64,000 bases of DNA, taken from Pseudoalteromonas viridis. GTDB taxonomy: Bacteria; Pseudomonadota; Gammaproteobacteria; Enterobacterales; Alteromonadaceae. The translations under genes and the position numbers were made by a program. The notes under the pieces were generated by a model. It saw only the letters and a list, made by a program, of their open reading frames with translations. It was not told the origin of the DNA and did not search any database. Positions 8,422 to 16,701 of the stretch are shown piece by piece (positions within the stretch are counted from its first letter, which is position 1; each line of letters begins with the position of its first letter). Location: the NCBI RefSeq assembly GCF_017742995.1, contig NZ_CP072425.1, forward strand, positions 1,488,001-1,552,000. The letters run 5' to 3'.

Positions 8422-10501
8422 GTACTTCCGTCACTATTGACCGCAATGCGGCTTGTCGTTGTTTTTTTGTAGCCAGACTCACAGTATCTTCTAATACTTT
8501 TGGCGGGTGACGTTGTAATAATAGCCGAATCATTGTGACTTGGGAACTGGCTGATAATCGGTCCAGAAGCGATGGATGACAGCGGATCAATTCGTGGAGC
8601 AGGGCCGCTATTTGCTGCTCTCCCGCCGGGGTACTTGCAAAGTAGGCCAGTTGTTGTAGTAACAAGGCGTCGGGCGTGTTGTGCGGCAGGGTTTTACACA
8701 GTTCAGTGACCAAAGCGCAGGGGAAGTCGCGATATAACTCGCCGAGCTGATGAAACCACAGGTGTTTAAACCAGTGTTGCAGCGGCTCCAGCGCGATTTT
8801 GTCAGTCACCGGCTTGATCACCAGCACGGCAAATTCACCACTGGCTTTGTCCTGCTTAAATCCCAGTTTAATGGGCCGATACTGATGGCGTTGCCAGAAC
8901 CTGAGCAGTTGTGCGTTACAGCCAAAACTGCTGCCGAAGTAGTCAACCTGGCCGCTGAGCTGTTGCTCGGCAAAGCATAACAGCTGACTGCCAATGTTTT
9001 GTCCCTGTTGCTGTGGTGACACCGCAATCCGCACAATGCGGGCACCAAGACGTTGGGCAAGCGCCGGGTTGCCAGTCAGTTGTGCAAGCTGCTGCGCCAT
9101 TAAGTGCCCGGCCGGGCGGCGCGTTGTTGCGGCTATATCCCGGCTGAGTTGCGCATCAAAGCCGCCTTCGAGCTTGAGCAGACACACCGCCACCACACAG
9201 CCTTGCTGACGGGCAAGGTATAAGCGATTGTGCGGGCTGTCGAGCAGCTGGCGCAGATCGTTCACCGAGGTTTGATAGTGTGCCAGCACCAGCAGGGCAA
9301 AAACCTGAGACAGGGTCTCTTCATCCGCTGCCAGTTGTGCGCCTGAGAGCGAGTCGAATAGCAGTGGTGCCGACGGTGCTGGCGACTTTTGATAGTCACA
9401 ATCCAGGGCAAATAGCTGGCGTAACCGGGCTTCGAGCGGATCTTGCTCGCTGTAGCGGATCGGTTGACTGAGAGATAAATTGAGGCGCTGCGGATGGGTA
9501 TGCTCAAGCTGTCTGGCAAAGCGCAGTGTATAACCCCGGCCATTGCCTTCATAGCCAATCAGGGTGCTGGAAAACACCACTTTAGGGTAAGCATTCAGCA
9601 GCGACATCAGCATGGGCACGGGGATCGCTGCGGCCTCATCAACCAGTAACACATCACAGTCAGGACGCTGTGCAAGTAGCTGATCGGGTGGCATAAAGCG
9701 CAGGTTCGCAAGCTGGTTGAGCTTATCGGTGACCGGCTCACCCAGAGCCGCGCCAAGATGAACAAAACTGTTATGCACCGCGCGGCGTTGCTGCGCGCAT
9801 AAAATAAAGCTTAGCGCTGGCAGGTCTGCGGCCAGTTTGCCCAATAACGAGGACTTGCCCCGACCACGGTCGGCGCTGAGTAACACCGGCCCGGGCGCAG
9901 GCTGCGTTAAGTGTTCCGTTAGCTGGATGAGCGCGTTTTGCTGCTCGTGGGTGTCGAGTGCCGCGTGCGGCGCGTTGTAGTGCTGTGGCAGTAAATCGCC
10001 CTGTGCCTGGCTGATCTGCCACACTGAGTTGCTGCCTAGCAGGTGTTGCCAGCGCTGCAAGTAAGGGCTGGATTGCGCGGTTTCGTTATAAGACAGCCAA
10101 CGTTCCAGTGCCGGATCGCACCAGCTATGCCATTGAGATAAGTCCGGAGCAAGTAAAATCAGCAGGCCGCCAGCTTGCACTGTGCCTGCGGCGGCAGCCA
10201 GCTTATTTGGTAGCAACCCACTGTAGAGGTCGTAAACGACGCTGGAATACTCTTGGCCCAGCACCTGATGCAGATGTTCGGGCCAGCAGGCACCTGGCAG
10301 CTCTGTGTGCTGACTCAATACCAATGCTGAACCAGCCAGGGTGGGAAACAGGCGCTGCACTGCTTTGTAAGTCCAGTCCTGCTCGCCGCTGATCAGCAAC
10401 AGCTGACGATGCCTGGCCTGCTTGAGCTGGGTGAGCAGGCGTTCCAGCTTAGAGTGCTTGCAGTCTGGCATAGGCAGTGACCAGCCACTTGCTGCCGACA
10501 T
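8366..10501 (-). CDS. tmcA: tRNA(Met) cytidine acetyltransferase TmcA
   Basis: Uses acetyl-CoA and ATP to make N4-acetylcytidine at the wobble position of elongator tRNA-Met. About 711 residues. The N-terminal domain (LLLISGEQDW) is followed by a helicase-like ATPase module with Walker A SADRGRGKSSLLGKL and Walker B LLVDEAAAIPVPML. A GNAT acetyltransferase domain includes VRIAVSPQQQGQNIGSQLL, the acetyl-CoA loop. The C-terminal tail binds tRNA. The ATG at 10501 overlaps the uvrD 3' end by 53 bp; a shorter start at 10471 (MPDCKHSK) and a TTG at 10507 are also in frame. It is probably translationally coupled to uvrD. Confidence 0.95.
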   Translation of the reverse strand: MSAASGWSLPMPDCKHSKLERLLTQLKQARHRQLLLISGEQDWTYKAVQRLFPTLAGSALVLSQHTELPGACWPEHLHQVLGQEYSSVVYDLYSGLLPNKLAAAAGTVQAGGLLILLAPDLSQWHSWCDPALERWLSYNETAQSSPYLQRWQHLLGSNSVWQISQAQGDLLPQHYNAPHAALDTHEQQNALIQLTEHLTQPAPGPVLLSADRGRGKSSLLGKLAADLPALSFILCAQQRRAVHNSFVHLGAALGEPVTDKLNQLANLRFMPPDQLLAQRPDCDVLLVDEAAAIPVPMLMSLLNAYPKVVFSSTLIGYEGNGRGYTLRFARQLEHTHPQRLNLSLSQPIRYSEQDPLEARLRQLFALDCDYQKSPAPSAPLLFDSLSGAQLAADEETLSQVFALLVLAHYQTSVNDLRQLLDSPHNRLYLARQQGCVVAVCLLKLEGGFDAQLSRDIAATTRRPAGHLMAQQLAQLTGNPALAQRLGARIVRIAVSPQQQGQNIGSQLLCFAEQQLSGQVDYFGSSFGCNAQLLRFWQRHQYRPIKLGFKQDKASGEFAVLVIKPVTDKIALEPLQHWFKHLWFHQLGELYRDFPCALVTELCKTLPHNTPDALLLQQLAYFASTPAGEQQIAALLHELIRCHPSLLDRLSASSQVTMIRLLLQRHPPKVLEDTVSLATKKQRQAALRSIVTEVHAEINLNPELLHRPAGQP

Positions 10502-12614
10502 CGTCAAAATTCACCTGAATACGTGACTGTGCGCCGCTGCCTTCGTAATTGAGCACCGTGCCGGCACCAAATTTGGCATGCAATACGCGCTGGCCCAGGC
10601 TGAAGCCGCTGTCTTCAAACGCGGCATGGCTCACCGAGCCGCTGAAACGACCACTGGGGGCTGGGCGTGACACTTGCGTCTTAATGCGAATTTCTTCCAG
10701 ACAGTCTTCGGGGATCTCGCGTAAAAAGCGCGACGGGCTGTGGTATTTTTCCTGACCATAGAGGCGGCGGCTTTCCGCATGACTGATATAGAGCTTTTCC
10801 ATTGCCCGGGTCATGCCCACGTAACACAGGCGGCGTTCTTCTTCGAGACGACCTGATTCTTCATGGCTTTGTTGTGACGGGAACATACCTTCTTCTACGC
10901 CCACCATAAAGACCAGTGGGAACTCCAGGCCCTTGGCCGAATGCAGCGTCATCATCTGTACCGCATCTTCGTGTTCGTCGGCCTGACCCTCGCCAGACTC
11001 CAGCGAGGTATACGCCAAAAACCCTTGCAGTGGTGAGGTGAATTCTTCTTCAACCGGCAATTCAAACTGACCGCAGGCGTTGATCAATTCCTCAAGGTTT
11101 TCTACCCGGGCACGGCCTTTTTCGCCTTTTTCGGCCTGATACATGGCCAGCAGACCCGACAGTTCTATGGTGGTTTTGGCTTGCTCGGCCAGCTCCAGTT
11201 CCATCAGCTTGTCGTCGAGCTGTTCAACTAATTCAATAAAACGGCGAATGGCGGTGGCGGCGCGTCCGGCCAGGTGGCCCTGTTCCAGCACCGCTTTGGC
11301 GGCATACCACAGGGGCAGCGACTCAGCGCGGGCACAGTCGCGGATATGGCTCAGGGTTTTGTCGCCAATGCCACGGGCGGGGGTGTTGATCACCCGCTCA
11401 AAGGCCGCATCGTCGTTGCGATTGCTGATCAGGCGCAGATAGGACAGGGCATCTTTGATCTCCTGACGTTCGAAGAAGCGCATACCACCGTAAATTCGGT
11501 ACTTCAGACCTTCCTGTAACAGCGCTTCTTCCAGCACCCGCGACTGGGCATTACTGCGATAAAGCACGGCGCAATCGCTCAGTGCGTTGCCGCCCTGCAG
11601 CCAGGATTTCACTTTACTGACCATAAAGCGCGCTTCATCCAGTTCGTTAAACGCCGCATAGACGGAGATAGGCTCGCCCTGATTACCATCGGTCCAGAGG
11701 CTCTTACCCATGCGCTCAGCGTTGTTCTGGATCAGCGCATTGGAGGCTTTCAGTATGGTGCCGGTAGAGCGATAGTTTTGTTCCAGACGAATGGTTTGCG
11801 CGTCAAAGTCGGTCAAAAAGCGTTTGATGTTTTCAATACGCGCACCGCGCCAGCCATAAATACTCTGGTCGTCATCGCCTACGATCATAATGTTGCTGTC
11901 GCTGCCCGCCAGCAGCTTTAACCACAAATACTGAATGCTGTTGGTATCCTGGAATTCGTCGACCAGCATATGGCGGAAGCGTTGCTGGTAATGGCGCAGT
12001 AGCGTGGGGTTTTGCTGCAGTACTTCGTAGCAGCGCAGCAAAATTTCGGCAAAGTCGACCAGGCCGGCGCGATCGCAGGCGTCCTGATAGGCGGTATACA
12101 CCTGTAACATCAGTTGTTCGTTGACGTCATAGGCGGTGATGTCTTTGGGGCGCTGACCTTCGTCTTTGCGTGCACTGATATACCAGCTGAGCTGTTTGGG
12201 TGGCCACTTTTTATCATCGATGTTCATCGACTTCAGCAGGCGTTTGATCATTCTCAGCTGATCGTCGGAATCCAATATCTGAAACGACTCTGGCAGATTG
12301 GCCTCGCGATGATGGGCGCGCAAGATACGATGGGCGAGTCCATGGAAAGTGCCGATCCACATGCCACCGACCGGATTTTGCAAGGTCTCTTCGACCCGGG
12401 TACGCATCTCTTTGGCGGCTTTGTTGGTAAAGGTCACGGCAAAAATACTGTACGCCGAGGCATGCTCAACCTGCATCAGCCAGGCGATGCGATGCACCAG
12501 CACCCGGGTTTTGCCCGAGCCTGCGCCCGCCAAAACCAGCATATTTTGCAGCGGTGCAGCCACCGCTTCACGTTGTTTGTCGTTTAAGCCATCAAGTAAT
12601 TCTGATACGTCCAT
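10449..12614 (-). CDS. uvrD: DNA helicase II UvrD
   Basis: 3'-5' SF1A helicase of nucleotide-excision and mismatch repair. The 721-residue protein has all the expected motifs: Q-motif LNDKQREAV, motif I AGAGSGKT, Ia FTNKAAKEM, II VDEFQDTN, III GDDDQSIYGWRGA, IV RLEQNYRS, V MTLHSAKGLEFP, and VI CYVGMTRAMEKLYIS. A C-terminal Tudor-like tail (GSGAQSRIQVNFDDVGSKWL) is the RNA-polymerase contact in E. coli UvrD. Length matches E. coli (720). Confidence 0.98.
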   Translation of the reverse strand: MDVSELLDGLNDKQREAVAAPLQNMLVLAGAGSGKTRVLVHRIAWLMQVEHASAYSIFAVTFTNKAAKEMRTRVEETLQNPVGGMWIGTFHGLAHRILRAHHREANLPESFQILDSDDQLRMIKRLLKSMNIDDKKWPPKQLSWYISARKDEGQRPKDITAYDVNEQLMLQVYTAYQDACDRAGLVDFAEILLRCYEVLQQNPTLLRHYQQRFRHMLVDEFQDTNSIQYLWLKLLAGSDSNIMIVGDDDQSIYGWRGARIENIKRFLTDFDAQTIRLEQNYRSTGTILKASNALIQNNAERMGKSLWTDGNQGEPISVYAAFNELDEARFMVSKVKSWLQGGNALSDCAVLYRSNAQSRVLEEALLQEGLKYRIYGGMRFFERQEIKDALSYLRLISNRNDDAAFERVINTPARGIGDKTLSHIRDCARAESLPLWYAAKAVLEQGHLAGRAATAIRRFIELVEQLDDKLMELELAEQAKTTIELSGLLAMYQAEKGEKGRARVENLEELINACGQFELPVEEEFTSPLQGFLAYTSLESGEGQADEHEDAVQMMTLHSAKGLEFPLVFMVGVEEGMFPSQQSHEESGRLEEERRLCYVGMTRAMEKLYISHAESRRLYGQEKYHSPSRFLREIPEDCLEEIRIKTQVSRPAPSGRFSGSVSHAAFEDSGFSLGQRVLHAKFGAGTVLNYEGSGAQSRIQVNFDDVGSKWLVTAYARLQAL

Positions 12615-12761
12615 CTTTGCGCCCGTCGTCTTTATTCAGCGCAAAGTATACCTAGGGCAGGGCACAAAGCCCAGTTTGGTGCGGGTATTTTGCACGCAGT
12701 TAAAATTAACCACATGAAAAATATAAAGTTTAAATTTCTATTTACCTGTTTTTATATACAG

Positions 12762-13706
12762 TTACTGATTAAGTACGTCTTTCAGTCGGCGCTGCATTTC
12801 TTCAACCAGGCGATCTGGCTGGAATTTTGACAAAAATACATCACAGCCGACTTTCTCTACCATGGCTTTGTTGAAGCTGCCGCTGAGTGAGGTGTTGAGC
12901 ACAATATAGAGGTTCTTCAGGCGGCTGTCGTTGCGGATCTCATAGGTTAAGCGGTACCCATCCATGACCGGCATCTCCGCATCGGTGATCACTGCCATCA
13001 GCTCCTGTTCAACATTGATGCCTTCATCGGCCCAATGTTGCAACAGTTTTAAGGCCTCATGACCATCGGTGGCGGGCAGTACTTCAATGCCCAGCTGAGC
13101 CAAAGTATCCGACACCTGACGACGGGCAGTGGGAGAGTCATCCACATGTAAAATTTTGCGGCCCTGAAACTCATTGATGATGTTCTTATCCAGGATATTT
13201 TCGGGGATCACCACATTGTATTCGATGATCTCGGCCAGCACTTTTTCGACGTCGATGATTTCAACCAGCAGTTCCTGATCGCCCCGTTTCAGCTTAGTCA
13301 GTGCGGTTAAATAATGATTGCGACCGACAGAGCGCGGCGGCGGCATAATATCAGACCAGGTGGTGTTGACGATTTGGTCGACCTTGCCGACCAGAAAAGC
13401 CTGAATGGTGCGGTTGTATTCGGTGATCACCAGATTACTGTCGCTGTCGTATTCACAGTGCGGCATGCAAATGGCCTGACGTAAATCGATCACCGGAATG
13501 GATTCACCCCGAATGGTAGTAACACCGGCTATCTTAGGATGGGCATTGGGCATCTTATTCAGATGAGGCAGCTTAACGACTTCTTTGACTTTAAACACGT
13601 TGAGCGCGAACAGGTGTCGGCTGTGCAGATGGAACAGCAATAGCTCAAGGCGGTTTTCACCCACCAGTTGTGTGCGTTGATCAACGGATGCTAATACTCC
13701 AGCCAT
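12762..13706 (-). CDS. cheV: Chemotaxis protein CheV (CheW-receiver fusion)
   Basis: A 314-residue coupling protein that links receptors to CheA and is itself phosphorylated. Residues about 15-165 form a CheW domain (FALNVFKVKEVVKLPHLNK; TTIRGESIPVIDL). Residues about 178-310 form a receiver domain with KILHVDDSPTARR (acidic pocket), phosphoacceptor Asp in VITDAEMPVMDGY, and conserved Thr/Lys positions near LNTSLSGS and FLSKFQPD. The 147 bp between it and uvrD hold no recognisable gene. Divergent from the potassium-channel gene across 200 bp. Confidence 0.94.
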   Translation of the reverse strand: MAGVLASVDQRTQLVGENRLELLLFHLHSRHLFALNVFKVKEVVKLPHLNKMPNAHPKIAGVTTIRGESIPVIDLRQAICMPHCEYDSDSNLVITEYNRTIQAFLVGKVDQIVNTTWSDIMPPPRSVGRNHYLTALTKLKRGDQELLVEIIDVEKVLAEIIEYNVVIPENILDKNIINEFQGRKILHVDDSPTARRQVSDTLAQLGIEVLPATDGHEALKLLQHWADEGINVEQELMAVITDAEMPVMDGYRLTYEIRNDSRLKNLYIVLNTSLSGSFNKAMVEKVGCDVFLSKFQPDRLVEEMQRRLKDVLNQ

Positions 13707-13906
13707 AAAGCTACCCTAAGATACGTACCTTCCCTCAGTATATACTTATTAGATAATAAATTAACACTCTCTGTGCATACAATTTGCTCCTGACCAGATA
13801 CAACAGGATGATGCTGACAGGTTAGTGTTGTGCAGCGGGGTATCTCAGTTGCATAATCCTGATTATTCAGTATGGTAAATCAGAGACTTGCATTAAAGGA
13901 AGGACG

Positions 13907-14968
13907 ATGCCTTTGTTATTTAAGCGTTTGCTGCTGGTATTGCAAACGCACATTGATCAGGCCAGCTGGCCCTTGATTGGACTGGCAACACTGCTGCACA
14001 TGGGAGCGACCTGGGCGTTGCTGTGGCTGGCACAGGAGCATGCCTTACTTCCCGTCAGTACCTATATCTATTATTACGTGGTGACCACATCAACCGTGGG
14101 ATATGGTGATTTTAGTGCCACAACGGAGCTGGGGCGTTGGGTGGTAGCTGTATTTCAAATTCCCCTGGGCCTGGCACTGTTTGGTATTTTGCTGGGTAAA
14201 GTGGGACAACTAATTACAATTTGGGTTAAAAGAGCAATGAAGGGCGATAAAGACTATTCACATCTGAGCGATCACATCATTATCTTCGGCTGGCATTCAA
14301 CGCGCACAGAGCGCATGATCGAATATATTCTGGCTGACAACAAGCGTATTGCAAGGCGCATCGTGCTCGCGGTCTGTGATGAGATGGAGCATCCGCTGTT
14401 GCGTTTTACAGAGGTAGATTTTGTCCGCCTGGTGAGCTTTACCGATGATCAGCAACTGGCGCGCACCGGACTGGCCTATGCGGATAAAATCATTGTTGAT
14501 GGCCAGGATGATGACCAAACTTTTACTACGGCGTTAAAGCTCAGCCCCATGGTGAAAGACGCAGCGCACATCAGTGCCCATTTTAACGATGAAACCAAAG
14601 CGCAGCTGTTGCGTCAGCATTGTCGCAATGTGGAGTGCTCAACGGCTATGTCTGCCGAGATCCTGGTGCGCTCGATGCAAGACCCCGGCTCAAGCCGTAT
14701 CCAGGAAGAGCTGTTATCGACCCTGCATGGCGATACTCAGTTTAGCTTGCAGTTGCCAGTATCGCTGGGCACCTTAACCTTTGGTCAGCTATTTTTATAT
14801 TTTAAAGAGCATCATAATGCGACTTTGCTGGGCGTGGCACACGACCTCAGTGGTCGTGACATGGACTTAAACCCACCGCTGGATTATGCGCTGAGAGGAG
14901 GCGATGTACTGCATTACATTGCACCGCAGCGGGTACTTCATAGTGAGGTAAACTGGGAGCGAGTATGA
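13907..14968 (+). CDS. Potassium channel protein with TrkA-N/RCK domain
   Basis: A 353-residue inner-membrane K+ channel subunit. Residues about 20-42 form the first membrane helix. A pore loop with the canonical selectivity filter TVGYGD (about 63-68) follows, then a second helix (about 78-103, FQIPLGLALFGILLGKVGQL). The cytoplasmic part starts with the Rossmann-type RCK domain (DHIIIFGWHSTRTERMIEYIL), here GWHS in place of the usual GxGxxG. The C-terminal region resembles TrkA-C. AAAGGAAGG lies just before the ATG. It overlaps the next small membrane gene by 4 bp (ATGA), indicating coupling. Confidence 0.9.
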   Translation: MPLLFKRLLLVLQTHIDQASWPLIGLATLLHMGATWALLWLAQEHALLPVSTYIYYYVVTTSTVGYGDFSATTELGRWVVAVFQIPLGLALFGILLGKVGQLITIWVKRAMKGDKDYSHLSDHIIIFGWHSTRTERMIEYILADNKRIARRIVLAVCDEMEHPLLRFTEVDFVRLVSFTDDQQLARTGLAYADKIIVDGQDDDQTFTTALKLSPMVKDAAHISAHFNDETKAQLLRQHCRNVECSTAMSAEILVRSMQDPGSSRIQEELLSTLHGDTQFSLQLPVSLGTLTFGQLFLYFKEHHNATLLGVAHDLSGRDMDLNPPLDYALRGGDVLHYIAPQRVLHSEVNWERV

Positions 14969-15162
14969 CCGACGAATTAATGTTACTGATAGGCGCGCTC
15001 TGTTTGTACTTGCTGCCGATAGGGCTGGTTGCAGGCAGCAAGCGCACCCGTGGCCATGAAAAAAATGGCTGGCTGATTGGTACCTTGCTGTTTTCCTGGG
15101 TAGCGCTGATCTTGTACTTTTCGATGATCCCCAAAGGGGGAAAACAGAAAAAGCACCGCTGA
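14965..15162 (+). CDS. Small two-helix membrane protein
   Basis: A 65-residue protein with two hydrophobic stretches (about residues 4-23 and 37-54) separated by a charged loop (SKRTRGHEKNG), and a lysine-rich tail (KGGKQKKHR). No family is recognised. Its start overlaps the stop of the potassium-channel gene by 4 bp, so it may be an accessory to that channel; that is only inference from context. Confidence 0.7.
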   Translation: MTDELMLLIGALCLYLLPIGLVAGSKRTRGHEKNGWLIGTLLFSWVALILYFSMIPKGGKQKKHR

Positions 15163-15188
15163 AGGGGCTGTGCGCTGGCCTTGCGGTG

Positions 15189-15653
15189 CTATTGAACGCC
15201 GCCTAGCTGGCAGATGTGTGTCCACTCAGTTTCGGTAACGGGCATGATGGATAATCGGCTGGCTTTTTTCAGCGCCAGCTCGGTGATGGCTGCATCGGCT
15301 TTAATTGCCTTAAGTGTCACCGGGCGTGTCAGATGTCGTTCATAGCGCAGTGTTACACCGACCCAGCGAGGGTTGTCCTGGCTGGACTTGGCATCATAAT
15401 AATCACTGCTCAAATCAAATTGGTGGGGATCGACCTCTGCGCCCTTAGTGACTGTGGCGATACCCACAACGGCCGGGATTTTACAGCTTGAGTGATAAAT
15501 AAAGACCTGATCGCCCACCTTTACATCGTCGCGCAGAAAGTTGCGTGCCTGATAATTGCGGATCCCTTCCCAGAACGTACTTTGCTCCGGGGCCTGATAC
15601 AGATCGTCAATGGAAAATGCGTCGGGTTCGGTTTTAAATAACCAGTATGCCAT
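15189..15653 (-). CDS. EVE domain-containing protein
   Basis: A 154-residue single-domain protein of the EVE (PUA-like) family, thought to read modified bases in nucleic acids. Family signatures: AYWLFKTEPDAFSIDDL at the start, WEGIRNYQARNFLRDDVKVGDQVFIYHS, and VVGIATV, the usual core. The gene is monocistronic and convergent with the upstream channel operon. The exact substrate is unknown. Confidence 0.9.
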   Translation of the reverse strand: MAYWLFKTEPDAFSIDDLYQAPEQSTFWEGIRNYQARNFLRDDVKVGDQVFIYHSSCKIPAVVGIATVTKGAEVDPHQFDLSSDYYDAKSSQDNPRWVGVTLRYERHLTRPVTLKAIKADAAITELALKKASRLSIMPVTETEWTHICQLGGVQ

Positions 15654-15825
15654 ATCAATTACCTTGTCTGTGAAAGCAGGGAGCTAGTGTATCGCACTCT
15701 TGTCAGGCGGGCTATGTGTTGGCTCCTCACCTGGCTTAACCACCTGATTTACCATGCGATGCCTCTTGTTACTTGCATAATAGTGTATAATTATGGGATC
15801 AGCTACGCAGTGAAAGAGGTGCGCA

Positions 15826-16692
15826 ATGAGTCAGGCATTACAGGGGTTGCTGGATCTACTTCAGCTTGAAGAAATCGAACAAGGGATTTACCGAGGCCAG
15901 AGCCAGGATCTGGGCTTTCCGCAGGTGTTTGGTGGCCAGGTGATGGGGCAGGCCTTGTCGGCTGCAAAATACACCTTACCGGCAGGGCGCTATGTGCATT
16001 CCTTGCATTCGTATTTTTTACGGCCGGGCGATGCCAGCAAACCCATAGTGTACGATGTTGAAAATATTCGCGATGGACGCAGTTTCAGCACCCGCCGGGT
16101 CAGCGCCATTCAGTACGGCAAACCCATTTTTTATATGACCGCTTCTTTTCAGGGCGATGAACCCGGTTTGTCACACCAGTCTGGGATGCCTGATGTGCCT
16201 GCACCAGAGGCGCTGCGCTCTTCGCTGGAATTCTATCAGGATAAAGCGGATTTAATCCCAGAGCCGTTGCGCGCCAAGTTTACTCAGCCTATGCCGATAG
16301 AGATGCGTCCAGTGGAGTTTCACAACCCATTTCAGCCAGAGGTAATGGAGCCAACGCGGCATGTCTGGTTCAAAGCCAATGGGGCTATGCCCGACGACCG
16401 TCGTATTCATAATTATCTGCTGGCTTATGCGTCGGATTTTGAATTTTTGCCGACCGCGTTGCAGCCACACGGGGTGTCATTTATGCAGCGGAATATGCAG
16501 GTGGCGACCATAGATCATGCAATGTGGTTCCACCGGCCATTCCGTATGGATGAATGGCTGCTCTACAGTGTAGACAGTCCCAGTGCCAGCAATGGCCGAG
16601 GTCTGGTCAGGGGGCAGTTCTTTAACCGCCAGGGTGAACTGGTGGCGTCAACCATTCAGGAAGGGGTAATGCGCCAGCGCGAAGCGCGCTGA
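15826..16692 (+). CDS. tesB: Acyl-CoA thioesterase II TesB
   Basis: Hydrolyses medium- and long-chain acyl-CoA in the cytosol. The 288-residue double-hotdog protein matches the E. coli length. The first hotdog carries [11 protein letters not shown] and [15 protein letters not shown]. The second carries [15 protein letters not shown] (catalytic Asp), [18 protein letters not shown] (Thr/Ser region) and a C-terminal STIQEGVMR with the catalytic Gln. A TATAAT at 15786-15791 lies 40 bp upstream. Convergent with plsB, with a 9-bp gap and no obvious terminator hairpin. Confidence 0.95.
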   Translation: MSQALQGLLDLLQLEEIEQGIYRGQSQDLGFPQVFGGQVMGQALSAAKYTLPAGRYVHSLHSYFLRPGDASKPIVYDVENIRDGRSFSTRRVSAIQYGKPIFYMTASFQGDEPGLSHQSGMPDVPAPEALRSSLEFYQDKADLIPEPLRAKFTQPMPIEMRPVEFHNPFQPEVMEPTRHVWFKANGAMPDDRRIHNYLLAYASDFEFLPTALQPHGVSFMQRNMQVATIDHAMWFHRPFRMDEWLLYSVDSPSASNGRGLVRGQFFNRQGELVASTIQEGVMRQREAR

Positions 16693-16701
16693 CGCACAAG
16701 G